DNA from: Halobacillus massiliensis
Lineage (GTDB): Bacteria; Bacillota; Bacilli; Bacillales; Halobacillaceae
Direction of reading: 5' to 3'
Assembly (NCBI RefSeq): GCF_900166625.1
Contig: NZ_LT800499.1
Span: 3,445,702 to 3,509,701, forward strand
DNA: 64,000 nt
The first letter of the stretch is position 1. Every line of letters begins with the position of its first letter. A model generated the notes under the pieces. It had not been told where the DNA came from. It ran no database searches and saw nothing but the letters and a program-made list of their open reading frames with translations. This document shows, in pieces, positions 37,429 to 48,763 of the stretch. Both the position numbers and the translations under genes were made by a program.

Positions 37429-37456
37429 AAAAAGCCTCTGGCCGAAAGCCAGAGAC
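37429..37456 (-). terminator. Terminator of putP
   Basis: Stem CTCTGGC / GCCAGAG with a short loop, followed on the minus strand by GCTTTTTT. Confidence 0.85.
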
Positions 37457-37473
37457 TTGTTTAGGATCTAAAA

Positions 37474-38985
37474 TTAGCGACGAGTAACTTCCTCAAATTC
37501 GGCTTTAACTTCTGGTGCCGGCTTGCCAGCCAGACTGACTAGAATCGCCACAATACCAGATAGTAAGAATCCTGGGACAAGTTCATATAAATCGAAGATG
37601 CCTCCACTTAAGAAGTCTGCCCAGACAACAACTGTAACAGCACCAACGATAATACCTGCTAAGGCACCATTACGTGTAATTCCCTTCCAGAACAGGGAGA
37701 GAATGATAATTGGTCCAAATGCAGCACCGAACCCTGCCCATGCATATGATACAAGTTCTAATACTGTGCTATCAGGGTTACCTGCAATGAGTACGGCAAT
37801 TAAAGCAATCCCTGCTACTGCCGCACGTCCTACCCATACAAGCTCACGCTCTGACGCGTTTTTACGGAAAATCGCTTTATAAAAGTCCTCTGCCAGTGCT
37901 GAGGAAGATACGAGCAGCTGAGAGTCAATTGTACTCATAATCGCGGATAAAATAGCTGCTAACAGAATACCTGCAATGACAGGATGGAATAAAACTTGAG
38001 AGAACGTAATAAAGATTTTTTCTGAGTCGGCAAGCATCTGCATACCGCCTTCGGTCGTTAACGTGACACCAAAGTCATCCAGACCGCTGATATCTTGTGT
38101 AGCAATAAAAGCTAAACCAAATAAACCAGTAAAGATTGCACCGTATAGGCCGATAACCATCCAGCCAATTCCGATTAAACGTGCTTTCGGCACATCTTTA
38201 GCTGAACGAAGGGCCATAAAACGGACAAGAATATGCGGCTGGCCAAAGTAGCCAAGTCCCCAGGCAAGTGAGGAGATAATAGCCATCGCTCCTACACCTT
38301 GTACCATTTGTAAATGGTTGGGATCAATTTGTCCTACGGCATCAACAGCAGCACTGAATCCTCCAAGCTCCTGCATGGCTACGATTGGTACGACAATTAG
38401 AGCTAAGAACATTAGAATACCTTGCACAAAGTCTGTCCAGCTTACGGCAAGGAAACCACCTAAGAAAGTATAAGAAATTGTGACAATAGCACCAATCCAA
38501 AGAGCTTGTGTGTAGCTCAGTTCAAAGGAAGCTTCAAAGAGTTTTGCTCCGGCAACCATTCCGGAAGAGGTGTAAAAGGTGAAGAATACTAAAATAACAA
38601 GTGCGGAAATCACACGTAAGATATGAGAGTGATCGTGAAAACGATTCTCTAAATAGTCTGGAACAGTAATCGAGTCTTGAGCGACCTCTGTATAAACACG
38701 TAGACGCTTTGCAACAAACTGCCAGTTTAAGTAAGCACCAATAGCTAAACCTACACCAATCCAAGCTTCTGCTAAACCGGAAGCATATATAGCTCCAGGC
38801 AGACCTAACAGCAGCCATCCACTCATATCGGATGCTCCTGCACTTAAAGCGGCAACTCCTGGTCCTAAGCGTCGCCCTCCTAATACATAATCAGATAAAT
38901 TGCTTGTTAAACGGTATGCGGCAAATCCAATAAGAAGCATACCTATGAGATAAACTATAAAGGTAATTAACGTTGCTGAACCCAT
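37474..38985 (-). CDS. putP: Sodium/proline symporter (PutP/OpuE type)
   Basis: 503 residues, about 13 membrane segments, of the SSS family. Proline-symporter motifs include GRRLGPGVAALSAGASDMSG near 37-56, with the Ser/Asp Na+-site region, and FGQPHILVRFMALRS near 248. Position next to gatCAB is that of osmotically controlled opuE in B. subtilis, while the neighbouring pruA hints at proline catabolism, so either role is possible. ATG lies 13 bases after GGAGG, which is inside the end of a 42-codon upstream gene. Confidence 0.92.
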   Translation of the reverse strand: MGSATLITFIVYLIGMLLIGFAAYRLTSNLSDYVLGGRRLGPGVAALSAGASDMSGWLLLGLPGAIYASGLAEAWIGVGLAIGAYLNWQFVAKRLRVYTEVAQDSITVPDYLENRFHDHSHILRVISALVILVFFTFYTSSGMVAGAKLFEASFELSYTQALWIGAIVTISYTFLGGFLAVSWTDFVQGILMFLALIVVPIVAMQELGGFSAAVDAVGQIDPNHLQMVQGVGAMAIISSLAWGLGYFGQPHILVRFMALRSAKDVPKARLIGIGWMVIGLYGAIFTGLFGLAFIATQDISGLDDFGVTLTTEGGMQMLADSEKIFITFSQVLFHPVIAGILLAAILSAIMSTIDSQLLVSSSALAEDFYKAIFRKNASERELVWVGRAAVAGIALIAVLIAGNPDSTVLELVSYAWAGFGAAFGPIIILSLFWKGITRNGALAGIIVGAVTVVVWADFLSGGIFDLYELVPGFLLSGIVAILVSLAGKPAPEVKAEFEEVTRR

Positions 38986-38991
38986 GTCTTT

Positions 38992-39120
38992 TTATTCGCT
39001 CCTCCCAGTAAATAGTGTAATGATTGATAAAATGATTAAAAGCGGCATTGGTACAAATAACCAAAACCATGTTACTCCAGCAATTGAGTGCTGCCCTGCT
39101 GCGGTTGCTAATTCAAACAC
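38992..39120 (-). CDS. 42-residue membrane peptide upstream of putP (probable symporter accessory protein)
   Basis: A GTG start with a strong GGAGGTGAC site six bases upstream opens a 42-codon frame. The peptide has a short polar N-terminus (FELATAAGQHS), then one hydrophobic helix containing WFWLFVPMPLL and ILSIITLF, and ends GRSE. It stops 7 bp before putP, and its last codons contain the GGGAGGAG that serves putP. Small single-helix partners of sodium symporters are known (for example MetS of MetP). A similar accessory role is inferred from size, helix and position. Confidence 0.75.
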   Translation of the reverse strand: MFELATAAGQHSIAGVTWFWLFVPMPLLIILSIITLFTGRSE

Positions 39121-39454
39121 ATTGTCACCTCCGCTTAATTGTAATATACAGCTCCTATGCATTTTTTGCATAATTCAGAATGCCTGTTTCTTCAGGCATA
39201 GAAGCAAAAAAAGCCAAACACAGGTACAACTATAGCATATTATATTTTCAAGAACATTGCAAAAATTATAATATTAACTTTTACTTGTATAATTATTCAA
39301 TATTTTTGCTTATATATGAAATTTTGTCCTATATATACAATATCTATTCACAAAACTTTATAAATAAAAATTCGAGAAATCTATACACCCTCTCAGTTGG
39401 AGGTTGGATATACCTAATCAAATAGTCTTATTAAAGAGAGAGGATACAGATGTT
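39121..39454. promoter_or_regulatory. AT-rich leader region of the putP unit
   Basis: No gene seen. It contains a TATATT -10-like hexamer (minus, 39143-39148) without a good -35, a small hairpin TGCCTG/CAGGCA (39181-39198), and a very AT-rich stretch (about 39236-39370) that may hold further promoters. The exact start site cannot be fixed by eye. Confidence 0.35.
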
Positions 39455-39489
39455 AAAAAAGCTCCTTTTGGTTGTCAAAAGGAGCTTTT
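39455..39489 (-). terminator. Terminator of pruA
   Basis: Stem AAAAGCTCCTTTTG / CAAAAGGAGCTTTT with a short loop and TTTTTT on the minus strand. Confidence 0.88.
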
Positions 39490-39501
39490 AATCTTATAGC
39501 A

Positions 39502-41052
39502 TTATAACATCTCAGATGTGGTTTTTCCTTGCATGTGGTGAATCAGGTAATCCGGTCCGCCTGCTTTCGAGTCGGTCCCTGACATGTTAAATCCTCCAAA
39601 AGGATGGTAGCCGACGATCGCTGCTGTGCATCCTCTGTTGAAGTAAAGGTTACCGACATGGAAATCTTCCCGGGCTTTTTCCTGGTTTTGACGATTGTTT
39701 GTTATGACCGCTCCTGTTAATCCATAATCTGTATTATTCGCGATTTCGATTGCTTCATCAAAGGTTTTTGCCTTAGTAAAGCCAACGATAGGCCCAAAAA
39801 TCTCCTCCTGCATAATACGGGCTTCCGGATCTAGATCGGCAAAGATTGTCGGCTCTACAAACCAGCCTTTGCTGTCATTGCCTTTGCCTCCTGTAACCAG
39901 TTTTCCTTCTTTCTTACCGATCTCAATATATTCAAGAATCTTATCATACGCACCTTGATCAATTACAGGTCCCATATAAGTATCGTGTTTTGTCGGATCT
40001 CCGTAAGATACGGATTCTTTTGTTTTCTTCGCTACTCTATCCAGAAGCTCATCATACACATCTTCATGGGCTACTACACGTGAGCAAGCAGAGCACTTCT
40101 GCCCTGAGAAACCAAAGGCAGAATACGTAATCGCATCGGCCGCTAATTCTAAATCTGAATCCTTGTCCACGACAATTGTGTCTTTTCCGCCCATTTCAAT
40201 AATCGTGCGTTTCAGCCACTTCTGACCCGGCTGGACTTTTGCCGCCCTTTCAAAAATTCGGGTACCTACTTCACGTGAACCTGTAAAGCTCACAAACCTT
40301 GTGCGCGGGTGATCCACAAGGTAATCTCCTACTTCTTTTCCACTTCCAGGGATATAGTTGATAACTCCTGCCGGCATACCTGCCTCTTCAAGTACTTCCA
40401 TCATTTTATAAGCAATAATAGGTGTGGCGCTGGCTGGCTTAAGAAGTACGGTGTTTCCGGATACCATAGAAGCCACAGTTGTGCCGCACATAATGGCAAA
40501 TAAGAAATTCCAAGGAGAAATAACAACACCTACACCTAATGGAATATAATGGAAACGATTATTTTCAATCGGACGGGAATTAACCTCTACCCCTTTATCG
40601 ATTTCAATCATCTGACGGCCGTAGAATTCCAGGAAGTCGATAGCTTCTGCTGTATCCGCATCCGCTTCTTTCCATGGCTTGCCGGCTTCTTTCACTAGAT
40701 GGGCGGTAAACTCGTGCTTACGACGGCGGATAATGGCCGCTGCGCGGAAAAGAATGTCTGCACGGAATTGCGCTTTTGTTTTACGCCACCATTTAAAAGT
40801 TTCATCAGCGACCTGATGCGCTCTTTCTGCTAAATCCTGATTGGCTTTTGAAACATAACCAATCACTTCTTTTTTGTTAGCTGGATTCACGACTTTAATC
40901 TTTTCATCTGTCATAATCCTTTCTCCGCCAATAATAAGTGGATAATCTTTTCCAAGGTTTGCTTCTATACCTTTGATTTCTTCCTCTAATGCCAGACGAT
41001 TTTCACTCTGTGAAAAATCAGTAAATGGTTCGTGTTTGTATGGTACTACCAT
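39502..41052 (-). CDS. pruA: L-glutamate gamma-semialdehyde (1-pyrroline-5-carboxylate) dehydrogenase
   Basis: 516 residues of the aldehyde dehydrogenase superfamily, group RocA/PutC. The general-base glutamate is in EMGGKDTIV near 286, the nucleophilic cysteine in [12 protein letters not shown] near 320, and NAD-site [13 protein letters not shown] near 255. It oxidises glutamate semialdehyde to glutamate in proline or arginine breakdown. No proline dehydrogenase gene is in the window, so its partner is elsewhere. It is monocistronic, upstream of the putP unit. ATG follows GGAGGCGG-type sequence. Confidence 0.93.
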   Translation of the reverse strand: MVVPYKHEPFTDFSQSENRLALEEEIKGIEANLGKDYPLIIGGERIMTDEKIKVVNPANKKEVIGYVSKANQDLAERAHQVADETFKWWRKTKAQFRADILFRAAAIIRRRKHEFTAHLVKEAGKPWKEADADTAEAIDFLEFYGRQMIEIDKGVEVNSRPIENNRFHYIPLGVGVVISPWNFLFAIMCGTTVASMVSGNTVLLKPASATPIIAYKMMEVLEEAGMPAGVINYIPGSGKEVGDYLVDHPRTRFVSFTGSREVGTRIFERAAKVQPGQKWLKRTIIEMGGKDTIVVDKDSDLELAADAITYSAFGFSGQKCSACSRVVAHEDVYDELLDRVAKKTKESVSYGDPTKHDTYMGPVIDQGAYDKILEYIEIGKKEGKLVTGGKGNDSKGWFVEPTIFADLDPEARIMQEEIFGPIVGFTKAKTFDEAIEIANNTDYGLTGAVITNNRQNQEKAREDFHVGNLYFNRGCTAAIVGYHPFGGFNMSGTDSKAGGPDYLIHHMQGKTTSEML

Positions 41053-41112
41053 AAGTAATCCGCCTCCTGAATGATTAGTTGGGACGCTTTCTTATTTTGG
41101 AAAAAATACTAA

Positions 41113-41127
41113 ATTAAGCGCTTCCAC
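41113..41127. promoter_or_regulatory. Possible cre (CcpA) site upstream of pruA
   Basis: Minus-strand GTGGAAGCGCTTAAT resembles the catabolite-responsive consensus around the central GCGC, with mismatches at the outer positions. It lies 60-75 bp before the pruA start. Confidence 0.35.
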
Positions 41128-41235
41128 AAAATATTTTATCCTAACTCTATTTATTGTTCAAATTCTTTCACTAATTATCCATGATCCCTTTAAAACTTTG
41201 CTATTTCCTATCGGGGTGGACTTAGGGGAAGGGTT

Positions 41236-41345
41236 GTTCCGTTTATCAAGTATGACCTCGTTTTCCGCGGGGAGCCAGTGAGCTAGCTTTTTATACTCAC
41301 GGATCTCAACTTGGCTCTATCTCTTGAGGACGTTTTAAAAGAAGG
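41236..41345. repeat. Nested-palindrome repeat, type II, left part
   Basis: GTTCCGTTTATC, then TCGTTTTCCGCGGGGAGCC and GTGAGCTAGCT as in the copy at 41421-41584. The right side is degraded after CTATCTC. Confidence 0.6.
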
Positions 41346-41417
41346 ATCCGTTTATCAAATGCGGAGAAAAGCGGCTGGAAAATGACTCGCTTCTTCTCAT
41401 TTTTGAGAAGTGTAATG
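41346..41417. repeat. Nested-palindrome repeat fragment
   Basis: A new left arm TCCGTTTATC is followed by AGCGGCTGGAAAATGACTCG and then unrelated sequence, including TTCTCATTTTTGAGAA. It is a truncated copy squeezed between two longer ones. Confidence 0.45.
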
Positions 41418-41420
41418 ACG

Positions 41421-41584
41421 GTTCCGTTTACTTTATAAAGAGAAACGAGGCTGGGAAATAGCTCGCTTTCCGCGGGGAGCCGGTGAGCTAGCTCGTTGCA
41501 CTCGCGGATCTCACCCTGGCTCTATCTCCCTGCAGGAGTCTCGTCATTTCCCAGCCTCTTTTACCGTGTGCGGTATAAACGTAA
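41421..41584. repeat. Nested-palindrome repeat, type II, complete copy
   Basis: Outer arms GTTCCGTTTA and TAAACGTAAC; inner arms GGCTGGGAAAT (41449) and ATTTCCCAGCC (ends 41556), perfect. The core has GCTCGCTTTCCGCGGGGAGC and CCCTGCAGGAGTCTCG, the reverse complement arrangement of the copy at 13886-14049. Confidence 0.8.
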
Positions 41585-41635
41585 CACTATAGTTTCAGTA
41601 ACCTCTCTTAAGGATATGGTTATTTCTTATTCAGT

Positions 41636-41795
41636 GTTCCGTTACTCCTAATAAACGCAAAGGGCTTGGGGAAACGGCGAGACTCCTATGGGAGGATAGA
41701 ACAAGGTGAGATCCCGGAAGGCTTTAGCCTGAGGAAACTCACCGTTCGTGAGTTGTTTCCCCAGGCCCGATTCTCTATATTCAGGCAAACGGAAC
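41636..41795. repeat. Nested-palindrome repeat, type I, inverted complete copy
   Basis: Outer arms GTTCCGTTAC and CAAACGGAAC; inner arms GGGCTTGGGGAAAC and GTTTCCCCAGGCCC. The core GGCGAGACTCCTATGGGAGG and TTTAGCCTGAGGAAACTCAC is the reverse complement of 129-296. Confidence 0.78.
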
Positions 41796-41824
41796 GCTCT
41801 GCCCCTTTTATGTGAGGATTAAAG

Positions 41825-41949
41825 TAGTTTCCTGGGGAGTATTGAACATGGAAAGATCCTGGGATGCTTTAACCTGAGAAAGCTTACAATTCGCCCCTGA
41901 AAAGAGAGTCGTTTCCCCCGACCTGTTTTTACAATATGGCAAACGGAAT
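41825..41949. repeat. Nested-palindrome repeat, degenerate copy
   Basis: AGTTTCCTGGGGAG, GATCCTGGGATGCTTTAACC, GTTTCCCCCGACC and the right arm CAAACGGAA are recognisable but strongly mutated. The stretch 41950-42022 shows nothing further. Confidence 0.5.
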
Positions 41950-42022
41950 CTCCTATTAAGGAAAATTGAATTCATTTCATATCCACTAAAATCATTACTT
42001 TGAAAACAGATTAAATAGACAT

Positions 42023-42061
42023 AAAAAAACTGGCCGAGAAACCTTAAAGGTTTTCAGCCAG
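42023..42061 (-). terminator. Terminator of the pcrB-camS operon
   Basis: Stem CTGGCTGAAAACC / GGTTTCTCGGCCAG with a small bulge, followed by TTTTTTT on the minus strand, just after the camS stop. Confidence 0.88.
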
Positions 42062-42069
42062 CTTTTAAA

Positions 42070-43218
42070 TCACTCATATATGTGAACAAAAGCCTCTTCT
42101 TCACCGACTTTTTTAACAATAAGGGCTTCCTGTTTGTCCATACTGTTAATTCGTACCTGTACGGAGTAATGATCCTCAAACATTTCCATGACCAGGCTGT
42201 ACACATACTGGGTAAACCCAATGACTTCTGTCTGAGAATCAAACTGGATAGGAATATCGATGGTCACTTCCCGCAGTTCATCATCCACGTAAAAGCCATT
42301 GGCGATCATACCTACGAAGTTAGGGAAATAATCAGAAACAGATGCTCTAAAGTCCGAGAACTTTTCAGCATCATCGAAGTGCTCTTCCTCTGCCTCAGCT
42401 GAAGGAAACAGGATGTTCTCTTCATTGATTTCCTGCCAGTTTTTAACGGAATTATCGTTTCCTCGCGCATTCCCCTTCAATAAGAAGTTACCAGGTGATT
42501 CAGAGTTCGCTGATTCTTCTTCATAAATAGCAAATACGACAGGGATGTCTTGCAGGTCTTCCATTCCCCGGATTCTTTCAAGAATTTTCTGCGCATATTC
42601 CTTGCCTTTTTCAATGGATTCACTCGTTGGAATTTCTTGTGAGTAATCGCGTCCTTCTGCTGTGAAATTATAGGCAGATCTCATTGTAATTCCAATTGTC
42701 AGACCGGAAAGCTCTACCACATCATCTTCTGTACGGACAAGATAATCCTGCTCTACAATATTAGAGATGTATCTTGGCGTCTCGCGAAAATCCTTTTCTG
42801 AAGCTTCTTCCTCATTTAAAGCAGGATTGAGACCATCAGGGTTATTTTCTTTATCATAACGGGACAGCCAGCTCAGGATCGTGTCATCGTCTAAATATTG
42901 ACCCGGCTGAAAAAAATAGTCTTTCGGATCATAATGTTCTTTAGAATGACGCATCATCCCGCGTTCAAATTCGGCGATATCCAGACGGTTTCCCATCTGG
43001 TTCATCGTCACTCCGCGGGCAGCTGAGATCTTTTTGCTTCCGTCCGTTAAGATCATTCTATAATTATCATCTTCTAAATCATAATTAGGGATGATCGCTT
43101 TTTCATCACTGTTTTCTTCTGTCGTTTCCCGTACCACTTCGTCGGTAGTATCATAAACGGGGGTACACGCGCTGACCAATAGGATGACAGCCAGCAATAG
43201 TGCGTGCAGCTTCCTCAT
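42070..43218 (-). CDS. camS: CamS-family lipoprotein (sex-pheromone precursor family, YerH)
   Basis: 382 residues from the ATG at 43218, which lies eight bases after GGGAG; a GTG three codons earlier touches that site and is less likely. A lipoprotein signal peptide ends in the lipobox VSAC near residue 18, so the mature protein is anchored outside the membrane. The body matches the CamS family, named after the staphylococcal peptide cAM373 precursor. The function in Bacillaceae is unknown. Last gene of the pcrB-pcrA-ligA unit. Confidence 0.87.
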   Translation of the reverse strand: MRKLHALLLAVILLVSACTPVYDTTDEVVRETTEENSDEKAIIPNYDLEDDNYRMILTDGSKKISAARGVTMNQMGNRLDIAEFERGMMRHSKEHYDPKDYFFQPGQYLDDDTILSWLSRYDKENNPDGLNPALNEEEASEKDFRETPRYISNIVEQDYLVRTEDDVVELSGLTIGITMRSAYNFTAEGRDYSQEIPTSESIEKGKEYAQKILERIRGMEDLQDIPVVFAIYEEESANSESPGNFLLKGNARGNDNSVKNWQEINEENILFPSAEAEEEHFDDAEKFSDFRASVSDYFPNFVGMIANGFYVDDELREVTIDIPIQFDSQTEVIGFTQYVYSLVMEMFEDHYSVQVRINSMDKQEALIVKKVGEEEAFVHIYE

Positions 43219-43230
43219 ATCCTCCACTCC

Positions 43231-45246
<2,016 letters not shown>

Positions 45247-47472
45247 TTACGCTTTCTTAATAGGGGCAAACTTAGCCAGTAACCGTTTAATCCCAGTTGG
45301 AGCAGGAAACGCAATATCAAGCTCCATCGCTTCCCCTTCTCCTTTAACTTTTACGACAGTTCCTTCTCCCCATTTGTTATGAACAGCTTTATCACCCGGC
45401 TGCCAGGTGACCTTCTCTCCTCCTGAGGTCTGTTTCTCGATACGCTGCGGTGCTCTTCTTTTTGGAGAAGACGGCTTGGCACTGCTTTTCTCTTTCATTT
45501 GGTTGAAAAATGGAAGCGTCTCTTTCTCTTCTTTTCCATCAAGGAGATCCTGTGGAATTTCACCGATAAACCGGCTGACAGGGTTCATGTTCGTCCTGCC
45601 GAAAAGTGTACGCATTTTTGCATGTGTAATAAACAGCCGTTTCTCTGCCCTTGTAATGCCCACATAGCATAAACGACGTTCTTCTTCCATCTCATTATCG
45701 TCCATTAAGGAACGACTGTGCGGGAATACATTTTCTTCCATACCAATAAGGAAGACGACAGGAAACTCAAGCCCTTTGGCAGAGTGAAGCGTCATGAGTG
45801 TCACCGTGTCATCACTGGCTGGATCATCGTTCATCGAATCGATATCAGCAATCAAGGCGAGGTCTGTTAAAAAGGAGACTAGCGTTTTATCCTCGGAAGT
45901 TTCTTCAAAGTTCTTCGTAACTGTTTTGAATTCTTCAATGTTTTCGATTCGGCTCTGGGCTTCCAAGGATTTCTCATTTCTAAGCATTTCTTCATATCCA
46001 GTAGTTTCAATGACCTGGTCGACCATATCTGTTGCTGATAAAAATTCCTGCTGCTGTGTCCAGTTTTTAATCATCATGTAAAAATTCATGATTGACTTGG
46101 CGGCTTTGGTGCTGACTCCCACAAAATCAATCTCTGCGGAAGCCTCATATAGTGAAATATCATGGTCTGCAGCGTATGCCTGTAGTTTCTCCAGACTCGT
46201 CTTTCCTACACCGCGTTTTGGTTCATTAACGACACGCTGGTAACTAAGATCATCATTAGGATTAGCGATTAGACGTAAGTAGGCGAGCAGGTCCTTGATT
46301 TCTTTACGGTCGTAGAACTTTGTCCCGCCGACCATTTGATAGGGAATCCCGGCTTTAACGAATGTTTCCTCAATAGAACGCGATTGGGCATTTGTCCGGT
46401 AAAGGATGGAAATATCCTGATATTTAAATTCACCGCTTCTTATTAAATCTTCAATTTGATCTGTAATATAAAGAGCTTCGTCACGCTCCGTTCCCGCTTC
46501 TTTATACTGAATTTTAGTTCCTCCGCTATTGTCTGTCCAAAGATTTTTAGCTTTTCGTCCTGAATTATTTTTAATGACCTGATTGGCTGCATTTAAAATA
46601 AGTTCGGTGGACCGATAGTTCTGCTCAAGCAAAATTGTACGCGCTGTGGGATAGTCCTTTTCAAAGGATAAGATATTCGTGATATCCGCTCCGCGCCAGC
46701 GATAAATGGACTGATCAGAATCCCCCACAACACAGAGGTTCTGATAGCGGCTTGCTAAGTGATTAACGAGCTGATACTGGGCATGGTTCGTATCCTGATA
46801 CTCATCGACATGAATGTATTGGAAGCGGCGCTGATAGTACTCCAAAACTTCCGGCAGACGTTCAAAAAGGGTTAACGTCTGCATAATTAAGTCATCAAAG
46901 TCGAGAGACTGATTTTTACGCAGCTTCTTCTGGTAAAACTTATACACTTGGGCAATCTGCTCTTCATGGATCGAAGAGGCTTCCTTTTCATAAGCTTCGG
47001 GAGTGATCAGCTCGTTCTTTGCGTTACTGATCGCGCCCAGCATCGCACGGGGATCCCATTTCTTTGGATCCAGATTCAATTCTTTTAAAACCTGCTTAAT
47101 GACAGAAAGCTGGTCACTAGAATCTAAAATAGAAAAATTACGATCATAGCCAATACGATCAATGTCCCTGCGTAAAATCCTTACACACATAGAGTGAAAC
47201 GTAGACATCCAGATTTTATCTGCTTGAGATCCGACAAGCTTTTCAACACGATCTTTCATTTCTCGTGCCGCTTTATTTGTAAAAGTAATAGCTAACACGT
47301 TTCTCGGTGAAACGTCCTTCTCTTCCATCAGGTAAGCGATCCGATGGGTTAACACCCTCGTTTTTCCACTTCCTGCTCCGGCCATAATTAACAGCGGTCC
47401 TTCCGTATGAGTAACCGCATTTCGCTGTTGTTCATTCAATCCTTTGACTAAAGGATGCATCGCTTGAGTCAT
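45247..47472 (-). CDS. pcrA: ATP-dependent DNA helicase PcrA
   Basis: 741 residues of UvrD/Rep superfamily 1. Walker A AGAGSGKT is at 31-38, motif [12 protein letters not shown] near 226, [16 protein letters not shown] near 247, motif [10 protein letters not shown] near 283, and motif [18 protein letters not shown] near 565. A C-terminal Tudor-like tail ([18 protein letters not shown]) that contacts RNA polymerase is present. It unwinds 3'-5' in repair and in removing RecA or RNAP blocks. Confidence 0.97.
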   Translation of the reverse strand: MTQAMHPLVKGLNEQQRNAVTHTEGPLLIMAGAGSGKTRVLTHRIAYLMEEKDVSPRNVLAITFTNKAAREMKDRVEKLVGSQADKIWMSTFHSMCVRILRRDIDRIGYDRNFSILDSSDQLSVIKQVLKELNLDPKKWDPRAMLGAISNAKNELITPEAYEKEASSIHEEQIAQVYKFYQKKLRKNQSLDFDDLIMQTLTLFERLPEVLEYYQRRFQYIHVDEYQDTNHAQYQLVNHLASRYQNLCVVGDSDQSIYRWRGADITNILSFEKDYPTARTILLEQNYRSTELILNAANQVIKNNSGRKAKNLWTDNSGGTKIQYKEAGTERDEALYITDQIEDLIRSGEFKYQDISILYRTNAQSRSIEETFVKAGIPYQMVGGTKFYDRKEIKDLLAYLRLIANPNDDLSYQRVVNEPKRGVGKTSLEKLQAYAADHDISLYEASAEIDFVGVSTKAAKSIMNFYMMIKNWTQQQEFLSATDMVDQVIETTGYEEMLRNEKSLEAQSRIENIEEFKTVTKNFEETSEDKTLVSFLTDLALIADIDSMNDDPASDDTVTLMTLHSAKGLEFPVVFLIGMEENVFPHSRSLMDDNEMEEERRLCYVGITRAEKRLFITHAKMRTLFGRTNMNPVSRFIGEIPQDLLDGKEEKETLPFFNQMKEKSSAKPSSPKRRAPQRIEKQTSGGEKVTWQPGDKAVHNKWGEGTVVKVKGEGEAMELDIAFPAPTGIKRLLAKFAPIKKA

Positions 47473-47497
47473 AAGGACACCTTCCTTTTTTAATATA

Positions 47498-48178
47498 TTA
47501 TTTACAGGCTTCTACCGTTCGTAACGCTGCCTGAATGTCTTTATATATAATATTGCCGACAACGATGACATCCGCATACTGCTTCATCATTTGTGCCTGC
47601 TCTTTTGTCTCGATCCCTCCGCCATAAAAAAGAAGGGTATGATTAAGTTCTCTTTTGACTTGCTTCACGAGCTCGGGATCTCCCCATGTTCCACTATACT
47701 CTAAGTAAAAAATCGGCAGATGAAACATGTGCTCCGCTATTTGAGCATAAGCGACTGCGTCGTTAGCTGTCGGCAGCTGACAGCTTGTCTCCTGATAAAC
47801 CTTTGCCTCATCATTCATGACACAATATCCTTCAACGAGTAGATCGTTCCATGTAATAAGATCACCATATTCTTTCACGGCATGATGGTGGAGTCCAATA
47901 ATGAACTGCCTGTCTCTACTGTTTAAAACGGAAGGAATTAAATAGCCGTCAAACCCTGGCATAATCGCTTCCAGGTTGGAAAGCTCCAGAACACAGGGGA
48001 TGTCATACTGCTGCACTCTTTCCCACAGATCAAACACTTTATTGAAGGTTACTCCGTCTGTTCCTCCGATGATCAAGGCATCTGTGCCTGAATGACAGAT
48101 CATTTGAAGAGAAGATTCCTGAAGAGGCTTATTAGGATCCAGTTTAAAAACATGCTGCCAGTTCTTAACTTGTAACAA
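47498..48178 (-). CDS. pcrB: Heptaprenylglyceryl phosphate synthase PcrB
   Basis: 226 residues with the TIM-barrel of the geranylgeranylglyceryl phosphate synthase family. Motifs are a DPNKPL segment at about 13-18, [13 protein letters not shown] near 33, [12 protein letters not shown] near 155 and [13 protein letters not shown] near 182. In Firmicutes it joins sn-glycerol-1-phosphate to heptaprenyl diphosphate, an archaeal-like ether lipid step. TTG start with GGAGGAAT upstream. First gene of the pcrB-pcrA-ligA-camS unit. Confidence 0.93.
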   Translation of the reverse strand: MLQVKNWQHVFKLDPNKPLQESSLQMICHSGTDALIIGGTDGVTFNKVFDLWERVQQYDIPCVLELSNLEAIMPGFDGYLIPSVLNSRDRQFIIGLHHHAVKEYGDLITWNDLLVEGYCVMNDEAKVYQETSCQLPTANDAVAYAQIAEHMFHLPIFYLEYSGTWGDPELVKQVKRELNHTLLFYGGGIETKEQAQMMKQYADVIVVGNIIYKDIQAALRTVEACK

Positions 48179-48308
48179 GGGTTTATTCCTCCAAGTTCGA
48201 TTTGTCCATTCATATATTATAGCATTTTTTCACGTTCTACATAAATTGATCGTCTAGTTTTTACGAAAGAAATATAAACCAGTGTGCATACGGGAAACCT
48301 TCCTGCTT

Positions 48309-48392
48309 TTTCGTCGTTTCTCTCCGCTCTTTCGGCCTTTCTTCCCTCTCTTTCGGCACTTTTCTCCGTGCTTTCGACACTATCCTCCCCCT
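48309..48392. repeat. Four 21-bp tandem units between yerC and pcrB
   Basis: The word TTTCG recurs at 48309, 48330, 48351 and 48372, exactly 21 bp apart, each followed by a pyrimidine-rich stretch of related sequence. The units are degenerate apart from TTTCG and the C/T-rich tails. They lie between the yerC terminator and the pcrB leader. The remaining spacer (48179-48308) shows no gene. Confidence 0.65.
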
Positions 48393-48403
48393 TTCAACAA
48401 AAC

Positions 48404-48434
48404 AAAAAAATCCTCCGGATAAATCACCGAAGGA
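48404..48434 (-). terminator. Terminator of the yerA-yerB-yerC genes
   Basis: Minus-strand stem TCCTTCGG / CCGGAGGA (one G-U pair) with an eight-base loop followed by TTTTTTTG. Confidence 0.8.
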
Positions 48435-48446
48435 CTGGTATAGCAT

Positions 48447-48749
48447 TTATTTTGTTTTATTCTCTTGCACACGATCCAGCGCCAGGGTGTAGGCGTCATT
48501 GCCATAGTTTAAGCAGCGTTTCACCCGGGAGATTGTCGCTGTGGATGCCCCTGTTTCTGTTTCGATCTTATGATAAGTGTAGCCTTCTCTTAACATTCGA
48601 GCGACTTCGAGGCGCTGAGCCAGTGACTGGACTTCATTCATCGTGGCCAGGTCGTCAAAGAACTCATAACATTCTTCTACATTATTCAGTGATAAAATGG
48701 CTTCGAACAATTGATCGAGGGTTTTCCCTCGTAATTTATCAATCTGCAC
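48447..48749 (-). CDS. yerC: TrpR/YerC-type DNA-binding protein
   Basis: 100 residues of the YerC/YecD TrpR-related family. A helix-turn-helix is visible in SLAQRLEVARMLREGYTYHK and TGASTATISRVKRCL. The GTG at 48749 is preceded by GGGAGGG and matches the usual N-terminus (QIDKLRGKTLDQLF). An ATG five codons earlier overlaps the yerB stop and is less likely. Regulatory targets are unknown. Conserved next to pcrB in Bacillus. Confidence 0.9.
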   Translation of the reverse strand: MQIDKLRGKTLDQLFEAILSLNNVEECYEFFDDLATMNEVQSLAQRLEVARMLREGYTYHKIETETGASTATISRVKRCLNYGNDAYTLALDRVQENKTK

Positions 48750-48763
48750 TGATTTCCCTCCCA

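Noticed and set aside
39380-39430. Possible T-box or other riboswitch upstream of the putP unit
   Set aside because: No T-box core (AGGGTGG) or other riboswitch core could be found; only AT-rich sequence and small inverted repeats.
48261-48446. 61-codon minus-strand frame with 7-residue Lys/Arg/Glu-rich repeats
   Set aside because: It runs through the yerC terminator and lacks a ribosome site; the heptads simply reflect the 21-bp DNA repeat.
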